Below are positions 27,905 through 38,457 of a stretch of 64,000 nucleotides of DNA, in pieces. The DNA lies in NCBI RefSeq assembly GCF_030691015.1, contig NZ_JAUYFF010000001.1, positions 620,001 to 684,000 on the forward strand, read 5' to 3'. This stretch comes from Sulfuricurvum sp. Its GTDB lineage: Bacteria > Campylobacterota > Campylobacteria > Campylobacterales > Sulfurimonadaceae. The position numbers and the translations under genes are program-made. The notes beneath the pieces are model-generated. The model made no database searches and had not been told where the DNA came from. It saw only the letters and a list, made by a program, of their open reading frames with translations. Each line of letters opens with the position of its first letter. The first letter of the stretch is position 1.

Positions 27905-28328
27905 GCAACTCTTTGACACACGACTCTATCATCGTATAGACGTGCTCAAATCCCTCAAAACCATCGAAAAAGTAGGGATCAGGTACATCTGCACCCTCAT
28001 GTCCGTAATCGCCTAATTTTACCAAATTCTGACACCCTAACGCTTTGAGATCGCGATAATTACTTTCATCCAATGCGACGATAATATCAAAGGTGCTGAA
28101 ATCGGCTTTTTTAACCTGACGGGCGCGAAGGTGGGAGATATCGACAGCGTGATTTTTAGCTACCGTTACGGAGTGTTTACACGGTGTTTCGCCCACATGC
28201 CAGCTTCCCGTCCCCGCCGAATCGACGGCGATCGTGTGACCCCCCTCCTCTATCAGTCTACGTGCTACCCCCTCGGCGATCGGTGAGCGGCAGATATTGC
28301 CCAAGCAAACAAAGAGGATGGATCTCAT
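27894..28328 (-). CDS. Low-molecular-weight protein-tyrosine phosphatase
   Basis: Protein of 144 aa. The P-loop CLGNICRS contains nucleophile Cys8 and Arg14, directly after the short first strand, and the general acid Asp lies in DVPDPYF. This is the standard LMW-PTP fold, which dephosphorylates phosphotyrosine in proteins; some relatives act on arginine phosphate. No tyrosine kinase is evident beside it, although a Ser/Thr-type kinase is encoded at 61.7 kb. Confidence 0.92.
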   Translation of the reverse strand: MRSILFVCLGNICRSPIAEGVARRLIEEGGHTIAVDSAGTGSWHVGETPCKHSVTVAKNHAVDISHLRARQVKKADFSTFDIIVALDESNYRDLKALGCQNLVKLGDYGHEGADVPDPYFFDGFEGFEHVYTMIESCVKELLKR

Positions 28329-28334
28329 AAAAGG

Positions 28335-28985
28335 TTAGCTTCGTCGTTTTAGAAGAGGTTTGTTTGTACGGCTGTTTTCGCTTGCGAGTGTTTTCCAAAG
28401 TTTCGGGAGATTGGACGAGAGCTCTTGGCCACGGTAGAGTTCTGCTTCACTGAGTTCGTAGTACATCGCATCGCGACTGACACGCGCCCAATCGCTCCCT
28501 TGTGCCGCTACGTAATTCCATAGGGCATAGGCGAGGGTATTGTTCGTTTTGACCCCTACTCCGTTTTTGTAGAGCCATCCGAGGATGAGCTGAGCGTCCG
28601 AATTTCCATTTTTAGCCGCTATTTTAAATAAACGGGACGCCTCTTTATGATTTTGGGGGGTGCCGATCCCCTCTATCATCAAAACACCCAGTGCGACTTG
28701 AGAATCGGGATGATTTTTTTGCGCACCGATTTTAAACATGCGGAGTGCTTCTTTGTAATTGGCGGGGGTTCCAAAGCCTCGGAGATTCATGATCCCCAAA
28801 TAATAGAGAGATTGAACGCTCCCTTGCTGTGAGGCAGGGATAAGGGCTTTGCGTGCTTCAATGTAGTTTTCGTGGTAAAAAGCGGCTTCACCTTCTTTGG
28901 CTAATTGTTCGATGGATGAAGCGTGTAGGGATGAGAGACTTACGAGGATTGATAAAAATGCTAAACCCATTTTACAATTTGACAT
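28335..28985 (-). CDS. Sel1-repeat periplasmic protein
   Basis: Protein of 216 aa from the ATG with GGAG 6 nt upstream. A signal peptide covers about residues 1-23 (hydrophobic core ending HASS). Three to four Sel1-like repeats follow, seen as LYYLGIMNLRGFGTP, VALGVLMIEGIGTP and LILGWLYKNGVGV. Sel1 repeats are helical pairs that mediate protein contacts. Helicobacter Hcp proteins are secreted relatives, but no cysteine pairs are seen here. Function beyond protein binding is unknown. Confidence 0.8.
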   Translation of the reverse strand: MSNCKMGLAFLSILVSLSSLHASSIEQLAKEGEAAFYHENYIEARKALIPASQQGSVQSLYYLGIMNLRGFGTPANYKEALRMFKIGAQKNHPDSQVALGVLMIEGIGTPQNHKEASRLFKIAAKNGNSDAQLILGWLYKNGVGVKTNNTLAYALWNYVAAQGSDWARVSRDAMYYELSEAELYRGQELSSNLPKLWKTLASENSRTNKPLLKRRS

Positions 28986-29057
28986 AGTAAGCTCCCTCAT
29001 CAAGGATAGTGTTATTTTACCATAATAGCTTAAGTTAAAAATAGAGAAATGAAATTA

Positions 29058-29996
29058 CTATTTATTCTTTTCTAATAGACAGAGGAAAAATCCGTCAATG
29101 GTATCGGTCGGCAAAATACGTACACCGTTTTGGATACGTTCATCAAAAACCTCTTTTCCCCAGCGCTCCAGAGGCTTTTGGACATTATCAAATGGCAATG
29201 TGAGGGGAATGGTCTTTAAATGCTCTCCATGGCGTTCTAAGAGATGCTGGAGAGGTATTTCATTCTCTTCGGGAGAAAACGAACAGGTACAATAGAGGAG
29301 TTTTCCCCCCGGTTTGAGGGCATCGAATGCGGAGAGGAGCAAACGGCGTTGGAGACGGGAGGTCTCTTTGACTTTGTGAATGGACCAAAACGACATTGAT
29401 TTGGGTTCATGCGTTTTAAATCGTGCTTCAGAAGAGCACGGGGCATCGAGCAAGATACGATCGAACATCTCAGGGCATTTTTTTCCGATACTGCGACCGT
29501 CCGCCATATAGGTGTGGGCGTTGGTCACCCCTTGAGCGTCGAGATTGGCTTTGAGACGGAAGAAACGCTCTCGTGAGGGTTCCACGGCAGAGAGCCATCC
29601 GCTGTTTTGCATCATCCCTGCAAGCATCAGCGTTTTCCCTCCGGGGGCGGCAGCAAGGTCGAGCACCGTCTCATCAGGCTGCGGTGCAAGGAGCATAGGT
29701 GCGACCATAGATGCGAGGTTTTGGATGTAGAGACGTCCGCCGTAAAACGGGTCACTCTGGGTAAGGGGGAGTTTATCTTCGGGGGAAATACAATAGACCC
29801 CCTCCATCCATTCTACTCTCTCAAACGTTATGTCGGCAGATTTGAGTTCGGCTTCGAGCTCTGCGGGGGTTGATTTGAGGGTGTTGACACGAAACGTGAC
29901 CTGTTTAGGGGCGTCAAAAGTTTTGAGGATCGATTCGAGCTGTTCACGTGGAACAATTTTCTCTAAGCGCTCAACAAACAGCTCCGGAAGGCTCAT
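29058..29996 (-). CDS. RsmB/NOP-family RNA (cytosine-5) methyltransferase
   Basis: Protein of 312 aa. An N-terminal domain with [15 protein letters not shown] is followed by the Rossmann SAM-binding motif [12 protein letters not shown] and both catalytic cysteines, in [11 protein letters not shown] and [14 protein letters not shown]. The family methylates cytosine C5 in rRNA or tRNA; the target is not determined. It overlaps pcm by 4 nt, at the end of a nrdB-led operon. Confidence 0.9.
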   Translation of the reverse strand: MSLPELFVERLEKIVPREQLESILKTFDAPKQVTFRVNTLKSTPAELEAELKSADITFERVEWMEGVYCISPEDKLPLTQSDPFYGGRLYIQNLASMVAPMLLAPQPDETVLDLAAAPGGKTLMLAGMMQNSGWLSAVEPSRERFFRLKANLDAQGVTNAHTYMADGRSIGKKCPEMFDRILLDAPCSSEARFKTHEPKSMSFWSIHKVKETSRLQRRLLLSAFDALKPGGKLLYCTCSFSPEENEIPLQHLLERHGEHLKTIPLTLPFDNVQKPLERWGKEVFDERIQNGVRILPTDTIDGFFLCLLEKNK

Positions 29997-30637
29997 CGAA
30001 CAACTCCATCAAGGACGGGGACGAAGTCGCACACTTCAAGGGCGTCTTCGTGGATCACCCCTCCCTGCTTCGTATAGCGGGTAATGATCTGCTCTCGACC
30101 TTTTTCTACGGGAGCCAGCAAGATTCCCCCCTCGCGAAGCTGATCGAAGAGTTTTTTTGGAATGGCGCGTGCCGATGCGGAGAATAAAATCCGATCAAAC
30201 GGAGCATACTGTTCCCAGCCGTTTTGACCATCGTCCGTGCGGGTATGAATATTTCCCAGATGGAGGTGGCGAAAGCGCTCTTTTGCCTCCAAAAGAAGCG
30301 ATTCGATACGCTCTATCGTAAAGACCCGACGGAAAACTTTGGACAATACTGCCGCTTGATAACCGCTGCCGCATCCGATCTCGAGGACGCTGTCACACCC
30401 CTCAGGGCTTAGATACTGGGTCATTTTAGCAACCGTAAGCGGTGAGGAGATGTACTGCTGCGCCCCGATAGGGAGGGCGTCGAGGCGGTACGCGTTGTGG
30501 CGCATGGCAAGGGGGACAAACGCTTCGCGATTGGTATGGATAATCGCGTTTTTAACGAGTGGACGGAGGGGAAATTTCTTGGCAATTTCATCCGCCATAC
30601 GGGTGGTTTTAATAATGGTGATTTTATCGATGCTCAT
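29993..30637 (-). CDS. pcm: Protein-L-isoaspartate O-methyltransferase
   Basis: Protein of 214 aa. The N-terminal [18 protein letters not shown] motif and SAM-binding [16 protein letters not shown] are diagnostic. The enzyme methylates L-isoaspartyl residues that arise by ageing so that they can be repaired. It overlaps both neighbours by 4 nt. Confidence 0.92.
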   Translation of the reverse strand: MSIDKITIIKTTRMADEIAKKFPLRPLVKNAIIHTNREAFVPLAMRHNAYRLDALPIGAQQYISSPLTVAKMTQYLSPEGCDSVLEIGCGSGYQAAVLSKVFRRVFTIERIESLLLEAKERFRHLHLGNIHTRTDDGQNGWEQYAPFDRILFSASARAIPKKLFDQLREGGILLAPVEKGREQIITRYTKQGGVIHEDALEVCDFVPVLDGVVR

Positions 30638-31368
30638 TCTATTCCTACGTTGAGGTATCGGCGCATGGAGAGGATCGTGCGCTCTTCATAGTGTGAGGAT
30701 ATACTCTCTTCGCCGTTGTTGCGGATCTCTCCGCCAAAAGGGGTGATAATACCGCTCATAGCCGAAGTATCGGCGTTGGCAGCATCGGAAGCTACGACAT
30801 AGCATTGGTTCATTAGCGCAAGCGCAGTGGTGAGGGTGACGAAGTGGTCGCTTCGGAGTTTGCCCCATTGTGCCGGAACGGCAATGATGTCACACCCCTC
30901 CAACTGTTGCCAAAGCGCTTTAAATCGCAGTTCAAAGCAGATTAAAATCCCGATTTTGACCCCCTTGAAGAGAAAAGGGGCGATCTGTTTCTCTTCACCC
31001 GCACTAAAATACTCATGTTCGTTTCCGAGGGTAAAAAGTTTCGCTTTGGGTTGGCGGTAGAGGATTGTATTCTCGTGCAGTGCGTAGGCGATGTTGTAAA
31101 AGTCATTATTTTCTTTGGTGATGGCCGTGAAGATCAAGAGACGATTAGCGACACGGCGGGCGAGTGTTTCAAGCGCCGTAGCGGTAAATGCCGCCGCTTC
31201 TTCAAAGCGCTCATACGCAAAACCGCTCAAACACACTTCGGGGGCGACGATGATAGCATCTTCGGGAGATTGATCGATGAGTGCAATGAGACGAGCAAGA
31301 TTTGTCGTAAAATCAGAATCGGTCTCAAAACACAAAGAGACGAGGGAGCGGGTTTTAGAAGTCGTCAA
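30634..31368 (-). CDS. Nitrilase-superfamily carbon-nitrogen hydrolase
   Basis: Protein of about 244 aa. The catalytic triad is visible: Glu in VAPEVCLSG, Lys in QPKAKLF and Cys in ILICFELRF. The reading frame extends further into nrdB, but the likely start is the TTG at 31368-31366, with AAGGAAG about 9 nt upstream and a 14-nt overlap with nrdB. Members hydrolyse amides or nitriles, such as omega-amides or N-carbamoyl compounds; the substrate cannot be told. Confidence 0.8.
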   Translation of the reverse strand: MTTSKTRSLVSLCFETDSDFTTNLARLIALIDQSPEDAIIVAPEVCLSGFAYERFEEAAAFTATALETLARRVANRLLIFTAITKENNDFYNIAYALHENTILYRQPKAKLFTLGNEHEYFSAGEEKQIAPFLFKGVKIGILICFELRFKALWQQLEGCDIIAVPAQWGKLRSDHFVTLTTALALMNQCYVVASDAANADTSAMSGIITPFGGEIRNNGEESISSHYEERTILSMRRYLNVGIE

Positions 31369-32374
31369 AACTGAGGCTTCCTTTGGAATAGTTGGTGACG
31401 GTACCCTCAAAAAAGTTGGTTTTTTGGTCATTGAATTTAGAGAAATCATCGACCCATTTGATCGGGTTAGCGACATTGTAGAGTGGTTTCATTCCCACAG
31501 CTGTGAGACGGTTGTCGGCGAGATGTTGGATGTATTGTTCCACAATGTCATTCGTAAGTCCCAAAATTTGCCCTTGGGTGATGTATTGACCCCATGCCAC
31601 TTCGAGTTCTACCGCTTTGCGGAACATATCGTACACCTCTTCGAGGAGTTCTTCGGTAAAGAGGTCTGCTCTTTCGCGGCGAAGAGTATTGATGATATTT
31701 TGGAATAACACGAGGTGAGTCACTTCGTCACGCTGAATAAAGCGGATCATCTGAGCGCTCCCTAACATTTTTCCTGAACGGGCGAGGGTGTAGATGTAGG
31801 TAAATCCGCTGTAAAAGTAGATCCCCTCTAAAATTTGGTTGGCAAAACACGCTTTGACAAAGGCACTCTCGCTAGGGTCGTTGGCGAGATCGTTATAACG
31901 AGCGGCAATTGAGTCATTTTTGGTTTTAAGCATCATGTCGCGACGCCAAAGATCGTAAATCTCTTCGGAGTTTTGGCTGATCGAGTCAACCATAACGGCA
32001 TAGCTTTGAGAATGGAGCGCCTCTTCGAAACTTTGACGTACTAAAATGAGGTTGACCTCGGGAGCGGTAACGTAGGGATTGACGTTGTCCATCAGGTTAT
32101 TGGTTTGGAGAGAGTCCATAAAAATAAGCTGGGAAAGGGCTTTGTCATACGCCGTCTTTTCCATCTCGGTGAGGTATTTGTAGTCGACCGCATCGCGGGT
32201 CATATCTACCTCTTTAGGGAACCATGTGTTGTTGAGCATCATCTCCCAGAGGTTATAGGCCCATTGGTACTTGATGTTATTCAACTCGAAAATACCGGTA
32301 GGATTTCCGCCGAAAATCTGGCGGTCGTTTACATGTTCAGTGGAAGTAGGATTGTAAATTTGTTTGCGCTTCAT
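31355..32374 (-). CDS. nrdB: Ribonucleoside-diphosphate reductase, beta subunit (class I)
   Basis: Protein of 339 aa from the ATG preceded by AGGGA. Iron ligands and the radical tyrosine follow the class Ia spacing: EEALHSQSY (Glu, His, Tyr) and RDEVTHL later; the C-terminal SFDDF tail docks with NrdA. It generates the tyrosyl radical needed by NrdA. It is unusual that nrdA (+) and nrdB (-) are on opposite strands and separated by five genes. It leads the operon nrdB-nitrilase-pcm-RNA methyltransferase. Confidence 0.94.
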   Translation of the reverse strand: MKRKQIYNPTSTEHVNDRQIFGGNPTGIFELNNIKYQWAYNLWEMMLNNTWFPKEVDMTRDAVDYKYLTEMEKTAYDKALSQLIFMDSLQTNNLMDNVNPYVTAPEVNLILVRQSFEEALHSQSYAVMVDSISQNSEEIYDLWRRDMMLKTKNDSIAARYNDLANDPSESAFVKACFANQILEGIYFYSGFTYIYTLARSGKMLGSAQMIRFIQRDEVTHLVLFQNIINTLRRERADLFTEELLEEVYDMFRKAVELEVAWGQYITQGQILGLTNDIVEQYIQHLADNRLTAVGMKPLYNVANPIKWVDDFSKFNDQKTNFFEGTVTNYSKGSLSFDDF

Positions 32375-32393
32375 TTCGGCTATCCCTAGTGTG

Positions 32394-32408
32394 CAGATAA
32401 AGTATCTG
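32394..32408. promoter_or_regulatory. Palindrome in the nrdB-DUF748 intergenic region
   Basis: CAGATA-AAG-TATCTG is a perfect 6-bp inverted repeat 20 nt upstream of the nrdB ATG, in its leader or promoter. It differs from the NrdR-box pattern I know. Operator function is only a possibility. Confidence 0.35.
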
Positions 32409-32471
32409 ATTATGTCGAAATATAGATTTAAGTATGATAAAATGAAAAGAGTTTTTGATGGGGGGGTAATC

Positions 32472-35400
32472 ATGAATAGAGGGCTCGTTATCAAATCATT
32501 AGCGGCAGCCGTAACGACGTACGCCATAGTGGGCTTTTTCGGAGTCCCTTATTTTCTAAAGAATATGGTTCCGGCACAGGTGAGCGAGGCTACGAAAGGG
32601 GGGCAGTTTTCGGTAGAAAAGGCCGCATTTAACCCTTTTACTTTTCATCTAACTCTAAAAAAAGTCTCTTTCAAGACACCTCAAAACAGCGAGTTGCTTT
32701 TTCTCCAAAATTTTTCAATCAATATTGATCCGATTGCGTATGTGTGGAAAGGGGGGTTGGTAATTCGTGATATAACGCTGAGTGAGCCAAAACTTACTTT
32801 GAAACGGGATGAGAAGGGGGATTTTAACTTTAAATGGCTCACTGAACTCGGAGGGGATACACAAGAAGAGAAAGACTCAGAGCCTTTAAAACTCATTATC
32901 AGCCATTTTGCACTAAAAAACGGAACGATGCACTACAGCGACTATGCCGATGGCAAATCTTATACGCTGGATTTGGGTCCTGTCGGATTTAATTTAGACA
33001 ACATAGACTTGCGTGATCTCTCGAGCAGCGAGGGAAAAATGCGTCTTTATGCAACGATCAACAATGGCGGTTTTATTGATCTTAGCGGAAAAATAGATGC
33101 CCTTTCCCCTCTTGTTGTCGGCGGGAAGGTCGCCTTTGATTCGGGAAAACTCTATACCCCTTGGAGTTATTTTAAAGATAAGATGCCGATTGAAGTGGCG
33201 GACGGTACTGCGGGATTCGGGTTTGAGTATCGATTCGATAGCAATGATCTTAATGCCACCGAGCTTAGTCATCTCTATTTCAACATCAATAAACTCCGCA
33301 TCATCCCTAAGAGAGAAGAACGTGATCTCTTTACACTCGCATCGCTTCAGCTTAAGGGGGGGAGTGTTCAACCGATGCGGAAAGTATTTACTGCCGAATC
33401 GTTTTCCGTGAGTGGCGTCAACCTTTCAGCGCAACGTTCTCGTGAGGGAAAAATCGATTGGCTGACCTATATCGAAGCGTTCCAAAAAGCGTTTCCGAAA
33501 GAGGAGACCAATGAGACGAAAACGCCGTGGAGTTTTGCGTTGGGACGTGTTAGTATCGAGAATGTGGGGTTACAGTGGCGTGATGACGCTCCTGCTGAAC
33601 CTTACCGCGCGACTCTGAACAATCTTCGTCTTCAGAGCGGTTCTATTGTGAGTGATGAAAAAGCCCTTATCAATCTCTCTGTGGGGAGTGATGCTCTACG
33701 TATAACAAGAGTGCGCGATGAGGGGGTGACGTTGGGATTGGAAGGGATTGCGCTTGAGGGGATGAGGGTTGATCGCATCGGGAAATTCGCAGAGGTTCAA
33801 AAGCTCTCACTCATCCAGCCTCAAGCGGCGCTGAGACGATTGAGTAACGGATCGATTGATCTCTCCCGCTATGCGTATCACTCAAATTCTGCATCTTCAT
33901 CCTCCTCTGAAACTCCATGGGGGTATCGTATCGAAGAGATCGATCTGAGCAACGGATCGGTCGGGTTTGTCGATGAGGTGCCAAAGAAAAAAGTGAGTAT
34001 AACTCTCGATCAACTCAACGTAAATCTAAAAGGGTTTGAGAGTAATCCATCCGTTAAAAATTATCTTAGTCTCTCCTCGCGGATCAATCAAAGGAGTACG
34101 GTTGATCTTAAAAGCGATCTGATCCGTTCTCCTCTAAGTAGCAGAGGAGAGGTAAATATCAAAGGGTTGGATATTACCTTGTTGGACCCTTACCTCGAGC
34201 CAAGCACCTATGCGTCGCTCCGTCGGGGAAATGTTTCGCTTGCAGCAGAGTATGATTATAAGGGTGCCAAAACAGCACTCAAAGGAAAAGTAGCCCTCAG
34301 TGACTGGGTCGTAAATGATACGCGGGATGATTCGGTATTACTTGGATGGCAAAATATCGGAGCAACGCCGTTTGTGTATGCTTACCCTGATAACCGGCTC
34401 AAAATCAATCAACTCTCTATTGAGGGGTTTTATACCAATACGCTCATCAATGAAAAAAAGGTGCTTAATTACTCTACCCTCAGTAAAAAAGGGGCGAAAG
34501 AGTCGAATACGACAAAACCAAGCGGGAACCCTTTCGGGCTGGATATCGTTAAATTGCTGCTGCGCGATAGCAGTGCTACGTTCAGCGATTTGTCATTACC
34601 GTTACCGTTTAAGAGCTACATCCATAACTTAGAGGGGTCGGTATTAGGAATTTCCACAACGAAAGATGTCACGACATTTGTAAAACTTCGGGGTGGGGTC
34701 GATCAGTACGGATTGGCAAAAATCGATGGATCGCTTAATACGAAAGATCCTAAAAAATTCACCGACATGAAAGTGGCATTCGATAACCTTGAATTGAAAC
34801 AGTACACCCCCTATTCTCTCCAATTTTTAGGGTATAAGATTGACGGAGGCAAGCTGTTTTTGAATTTGGGATATAAGATTGACGGCGGTAAACTTAACAG
34901 TACCAATCAAGTGGTTATTAAACAAATCGAGTTGGGTGCTGAAAAAGAGGGGGGATCGCCATGGCCGATGCGGTTCGTCGTAGCGCTTCTCGAAGACTCT
35001 GATGGGGTGATCAACATCGATCTTCCGATAGAGGGGGATGTGAATAAGCCTGATTTTAAATACGGGAAAGTAGTGTGGCAGGTGATAGGTAATCTTTTCA
35101 CCAAAGCGGTGACTTCCCCTTTTAGATTGCTCGGTTCGATGATGGGGATTGAGAGCGATAAACTCTCATCCGTCGATTTTGAGGGGGGTTCCTCCGTTCT
35201 TTTGCCGCCGCAGATTGAAAAACTCGATCAAATCACGATGATGCTCTCCAAGCGTCCTAAGCTTGCATTGAGTGTTTACGGTGGATGGGATGACGTGAGT
35301 GATACTCGAGCCCTTAAAGGTCGTAAACTGGTTCAAGCTGCCCTAAAACAGAACAAAGATCTGAAAATTGATTCCCCTCAGGCGATGAGTGTGGAGATGC

Positions 35401-35714
35401 TGGAAGATATGGCGGAAGATGCGTTAGAGAGAAAAGAACTCAAAGCATTAAAAGATAAATTAGAGGAACAATATCCGCAAGAGGCGGCTTTTGTACGTCA
35501 TTACTCGGCGGCTCTCATTGAGCGGTTGATCCCTCTTCAACCTCTTAGCCCACAAGAGCTTCAGGCTCTGGGACAGCAACGCAGCGAAGTGATTCGAAAC
35601 TATCTTATAAAGACTCCTGGCTTTGAGAAGAGGGTAATGATAAAAGGGGTTGAAGCGATCAAAGAGTCCAAAGAGAGCGATGTTCCGGTACGAATGGAGA
35701 TTGTCCTTCCCTGA
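32472..35714 (+). CDS. Large DUF748 (AsmA-like) envelope protein
   Basis: Protein of 1080 aa from the ATG preceded by a G-rich ribosome-binding site. One N-terminal transmembrane helix (about 6-28) anchors a long beta-rich periplasmic domain. Recognisable DUF748 features are [23 protein letters not shown], and the late [18 protein letters not shown] block followed by a C-terminal domain with [12 protein letters not shown]. AsmA-type proteins form bridge-like structures linked to lipid transport to the outer membrane. The role of DUF748 proteins specifically is not established. It is monocistronic between nrdB and yeiH. Confidence 0.8.
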   Translation: MNRGLVIKSLAAAVTTYAIVGFFGVPYFLKNMVPAQVSEATKGGQFSVEKAAFNPFTFHLTLKKVSFKTPQNSELLFLQNFSINIDPIAYVWKGGLVIRDITLSEPKLTLKRDEKGDFNFKWLTELGGDTQEEKDSEPLKLIISHFALKNGTMHYSDYADGKSYTLDLGPVGFNLDNIDLRDLSSSEGKMRLYATINNGGFIDLSGKIDALSPLVVGGKVAFDSGKLYTPWSYFKDKMPIEVADGTAGFGFEYRFDSNDLNATELSHLYFNINKLRIIPKREERDLFTLASLQLKGGSVQPMRKVFTAESFSVSGVNLSAQRSREGKIDWLTYIEAFQKAFPKEETNETKTPWSFALGRVSIENVGLQWRDDAPAEPYRATLNNLRLQSGSIVSDEKALINLSVGSDALRITRVRDEGVTLGLEGIALEGMRVDRIGKFAEVQKLSLIQPQAALRRLSNGSIDLSRYAYHSNSASSSSSETPWGYRIEEIDLSNGSVGFVDEVPKKKVSITLDQLNVNLKGFESNPSVKNYLSLSSRINQRSTVDLKSDLIRSPLSSRGEVNIKGLDITLLDPYLEPSTYASLRRGNVSLAAEYDYKGAKTALKGKVALSDWVVNDTRDDSVLLGWQNIGATPFVYAYPDNRLKINQLSIEGFYTNTLINEKKVLNYSTLSKKGAKESNTTKPSGNPFGLDIVKLLLRDSSATFSDLSLPLPFKSYIHNLEGSVLGISTTKDVTTFVKLRGGVDQYGLAKIDGSLNTKDPKKFTDMKVAFDNLELKQYTPYSLQFLGYKIDGGKLFLNLGYKIDGGKLNSTNQVVIKQIELGAEKEGGSPWPMRFVVALLEDSDGVINIDLPIEGDVNKPDFKYGKVVWQVIGNLFTKAVTSPFRLLGSMMGIESDKLSSVDFEGGSSVLLPPQIEKLDQITMMLSKRPKLALSVYGGWDDVSDTRALKGRKLVQAALKQNKDLKIDSPQAMSVEMLEDMAEDALERKELKALKDKLEEQYPQEAAFVRHYSAALIERLIPLQPLSPQELQALGQQRSEVIRNYLIKTPGFEKRVMIKGVEAIKESKESDVPVRMEIVLP

Positions 35715-35740
35715 TATTTTGAGATTTTTGTGATTCGTCC

Positions 35741-35746
35741 TATAAT
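35741..35746 (+). promoter_or_regulatory. -10 element of the yeiH-like gene
   Basis: TATAAT in CCTATAATGTCATAATT, 28 nt ahead of the ATG, with no -35 match. A GTAGGAGA ribosome-binding site follows. Confidence 0.5.
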
Positions 35747-35774
35747 GTCATAATTATTTTATGTAGGAGAATCT

Positions 35775-36854
35775 ATGCCGTTTTCACCCGAAAAGCGCAA
35801 AGATACCCTTAGCGGTATCTTTTTTGTCGCTATTTTCGCTGCTGCAGCAACGATGATAGCCGATTTGTCGGTTGTCAAAAATCTAGGAATCTCTCCCTTG
35901 GTCGTGGGGATTGTTTTGGGGATATTTTTTGCCAATACCCTCCATAACCGTATCCCATCCGTATGGGAGGGGGGAATTACATTTTCGGGTAAGAAAATCC
36001 TCCGTTTCGCGATCGTATTTTACGGGTTTAGGATCACCTTTCAACAAATAGCCGAAGTAGGGATGGAGGGATTTATGGTCTCGTTAATCATGCTCTCTAC
36101 GACCTTTATTCTGGGAACCTATATCGGACAGAAAATCTTTAAAATGGATCGCGATACCTCAATGCTAACCGCATCAGGGGCATCGGTATGCGGTGCAGCC
36201 GCTGTTTTGGCAACCGAGCCGGTTCTGAAATCTGAGGAGCATAAAGCGGCGATTGCCGTGTCGATGGTTGTATTGTTCGGTACGATTGCTATGTTTTTGT
36301 ATCCTGCCCTTTACAGTGCGGGAGTGTTTGCGGGAATGGATGATAAGACATTCGGTATTTTCGTCGGCGGAACCATTCACGAAGTGGCTCAAGTAGTTGC
36401 CGTAGGCGGAGCGTACGGTAAAGAGGCGGCGGATGCGGCGGTGATCGTCAAAATGACGCGGGTTATTATGATTGCACCGATGCTCATTTTATTGGGAATC
36501 TACCTCTCGTATGCCGCTAAAAAAAGCGGTAGCGTAGGGGGTGGGGTAAAACTTGTTATTCCTTGGTTTGCTGTCTATTTTATCGGTATGGCAGGGGTTA
36601 ACTCATTGCTGACGCAGTACAGTCTTGCCCATGCGGGTGAATCGATTTCCGTACTTATTGCCGCTGCTGTTGAGAATATTAATCTCATTGATACTTTCTT
36701 GCTTACCATGGCTATGACGGCTCTGGGTATGGGAACACGCTTTGCCAAGTTTAAAGGGTTGGGAATGGCACCGCTCTATACGGCAGGTGTAATGTTCGGA
36801 TGGCTCCTAATCGGTGGGTATTTTATTACGATGTGGGTTGTTGCGACGTTTTAG
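35775..36854 (+). CDS. YeiH-family putative sulfate exporter (UPF0324)
   Basis: Protein of 359 aa with about ten hydrophobic segments. Family blocks are GIVLGIFFANTL, RFAIVFYGFRITFQQI, SGASVCGAAAVLATEP and GGTIHEVAQVVAVGG. The family is annotated as a putative sulfate exporter, on limited evidence. Export of sulfate would suit a sulfur oxidiser. A single-gene unit with its own promoter, ending 3 nt before the convergent comM stop. Confidence 0.85.
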   Translation: MPFSPEKRKDTLSGIFFVAIFAAAATMIADLSVVKNLGISPLVVGIVLGIFFANTLHNRIPSVWEGGITFSGKKILRFAIVFYGFRITFQQIAEVGMEGFMVSLIMLSTTFILGTYIGQKIFKMDRDTSMLTASGASVCGAAAVLATEPVLKSEEHKAAIAVSMVVLFGTIAMFLYPALYSAGVFAGMDDKTFGIFVGGTIHEVAQVVAVGGAYGKEAADAAVIVKMTRVIMIAPMLILLGIYLSYAAKKSGSVGGGVKLVIPWFAVYFIGMAGVNSLLTQYSLAHAGESISVLIAAAVENINLIDTFLLTMAMTALGMGTRFAKFKGLGMAPLYTAGVMFGWLLIGGYFITMWVVATF

Positions 36855-36857
36855 AAG

Positions 36858-38366
36858 TCATCTTTTCCGATAGCTCAAAGCCTCAAGGAGATGAGCTTTC
36901 CCTATCTCTTTTTTCCCTTCTACATCGGCAATCGTTCGAGCTACTTTGAGGACGCGGCTTACCGCTCGAAACGATAACCCGAATCTCCCTATAGCTTGAT
37001 CAATTACCGGCTGTGTTTCATCGTTCAAGGGACAGTATCGGGCAATCTCCGCATCACTCAACGCTCCGTTGAGCCGTTCTTGTCCGCGCTCTTTTTGACG
37101 TAAGAAAGCCTCTCGTACTTTTTTATGAAGCTGATGGGAACTGATGCTCGGTTTATCTTCTGCACTTACCGCATGCATTTGAACGTAGAGATCGATACGG
37201 TCTAAAAAGGGATCGGAGAGACGAGATTTATAGCGATTTATTTCTAAATCACTGCATCGGCACGCCGTTGTCGTGCTGAAAAGATTTCCGCATGGGCATG
37301 GGTTCATCGCCGCAACAAACAAGAAATTGGCATCATAGGTTACTTTGGTATTAACGCGTGAGATACGGATATGGCGATCCTCAAGCGGCTCTCGGAGTGC
37401 TTCGAGTACCGTTTTAGAAAAATGGGGCAGTTCATCAAAAAATAAGATCCCCCCATGCGCCAATCCTACTTCACCGATTTGGGCTTTATGACTTCCCCCT
37501 CCGAAGATACTTGCCCCCGTACTGGAGTGATGAGGGGAACGAAACGGGCGTAACGGAGAAAAGGTCGGCTCTTTCCCCTCGAGTATCTCCAGCTTGGCAC
37601 ATTCCAGCATCTCTTGATTGTGCAGTGGCGGCATAATATGGACCAGTCGCTTAGCAATCATCGATTTACCCGAACCGGGGGAGCCTTCCAAGAGTAAGTT
37701 ATGCATTCCAGCCGCCGCAATCAAAGCGGAACGTTTAGCGTGCTCTTGTCCTTTGATATCGACAAAATCAAGGGGGTAGTGTTCATGGAAGTAGTAGTTT
37801 GTCCCCTCATGAATCAAATGGTTAAAATCAAAGGTGCTGATGTGAGACTCCGTCTCCGGGAGGACTTCGGCACGTAAGAGATTGAGAGCCTCCGTTAGAG
37901 TCTCTACACCGTAAAAGGTTATATTGGGAATTTTAGAGAGTTTTGAAAGGCTTACACGTGGAACAATGGCTCGCTCAATCATCCCTTGATTCGCCAAGGA
38001 GAGGATGATAGGGTAGAGGAGGGTATTTTCGGTGACACTTCCATCGAGCCCAAGCTCTCCGAATACGTACCATGAAGTGAGATCACCTTCAAAATTTCCC
38101 AATGCAATAAGTGCGGCGATGGGGAGATCAAAATGGGAGCCCTCTTTGCGTAAATCGCTGGGGGCAAGATTGATAGTAAGCCGTTTCGGGGGAAAGGTAA
38201 ATCCGTTACTCAAGAGGGCAGATTTTACCCGCTCTTTTGACTCAGTTATGGCGGTATTGGCCATTCCGACGATAGTAAAAGCAGGTAGGCCTTTGGTCGC
38301 GGTGAATTGGACTTCGACCGCTGCAGCGTCAATCCCCTCAAAAGTAGCACAAAGTAACTGTTTCAT
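36858..38366 (-). CDS. comM: ComM/YifB AAA+ ATPase (Mg-chelatase-like)
   Basis: Protein of 502 aa. An N-terminal Lon-protease-like domain (FTIVGMANTAI, NLAPSDLRKEGSHFDLPIA) precedes an AAA+ domain with Walker A GSPGSGKSMIAKRL, and FVAAMNPCPCGN, which matches the Cys-rich loop of the family. ComM is a DNA helicase for branch migration during natural transformation. It follows def on the same strand, with a palindromic promoter in between. Confidence 0.93.
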   Translation of the reverse strand: MKQLLCATFEGIDAAAVEVQFTATKGLPAFTIVGMANTAITESKERVKSALLSNGFTFPPKRLTINLAPSDLRKEGSHFDLPIAALIALGNFEGDLTSWYVFGELGLDGSVTENTLLYPIILSLANQGMIERAIVPRVSLSKLSKIPNITFYGVETLTEALNLLRAEVLPETESHISTFDFNHLIHEGTNYYFHEHYPLDFVDIKGQEHAKRSALIAAAGMHNLLLEGSPGSGKSMIAKRLVHIMPPLHNQEMLECAKLEILEGKEPTFSPLRPFRSPHHSSTGASIFGGGSHKAQIGEVGLAHGGILFFDELPHFSKTVLEALREPLEDRHIRISRVNTKVTYDANFLFVAAMNPCPCGNLFSTTTACRCSDLEINRYKSRLSDPFLDRIDLYVQMHAVSAEDKPSISSHQLHKKVREAFLRQKERGQERLNGALSDAEIARYCPLNDETQPVIDQAIGRFGLSFRAVSRVLKVARTIADVEGKKEIGKAHLLEALSYRKR

Positions 38367-38423
38367 GGTGTAATCCAGAATATTATTTAACAGTTATGGT
38401 ATCTTAAATGTTGCATAATGGAA

Positions 38424-38448
38424 ATAATATTGCAAAATGCAATATTAT
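38424..38448. promoter_or_regulatory. Perfect palindrome overlapping the comM -10 element
   Basis: ATAATATTGCA-AAA-TGCAATATTAT has 11-bp perfect arms. On the minus strand TATAAT (38444-38449) overlaps the right arm about 80 nt ahead of the comM ATG, so the site could be an operator over the promoter. It is also 9 nt past the def stop, so an AT-rich terminator for def is an alternative; no strong U-run follows. Confidence 0.55.
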
Positions 38449-38457
38449 AAGTGAGGG

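Noticed and set aside
29942-29957. CACGTGGAACA sequence resembling parS inside the RNA methyltransferase gene
   Set aside because: The left half lacks one base relative to the consensus (GTT directly before CACGTG), so spacing is broken; only a half-site remains.
34830-34890. Direct repeat GYKIDGGKL in the DUF748 protein
   Set aside because: The family normally has two similar strands at this place, so it is explained by the fold and not a recent duplication.
37956-37976. ACACGTGGAACA sequence in comM
   Set aside because: Only the right half and core match parS; three left-arm positions differ. Possibly a weak ParB half-site, not listed as parS.
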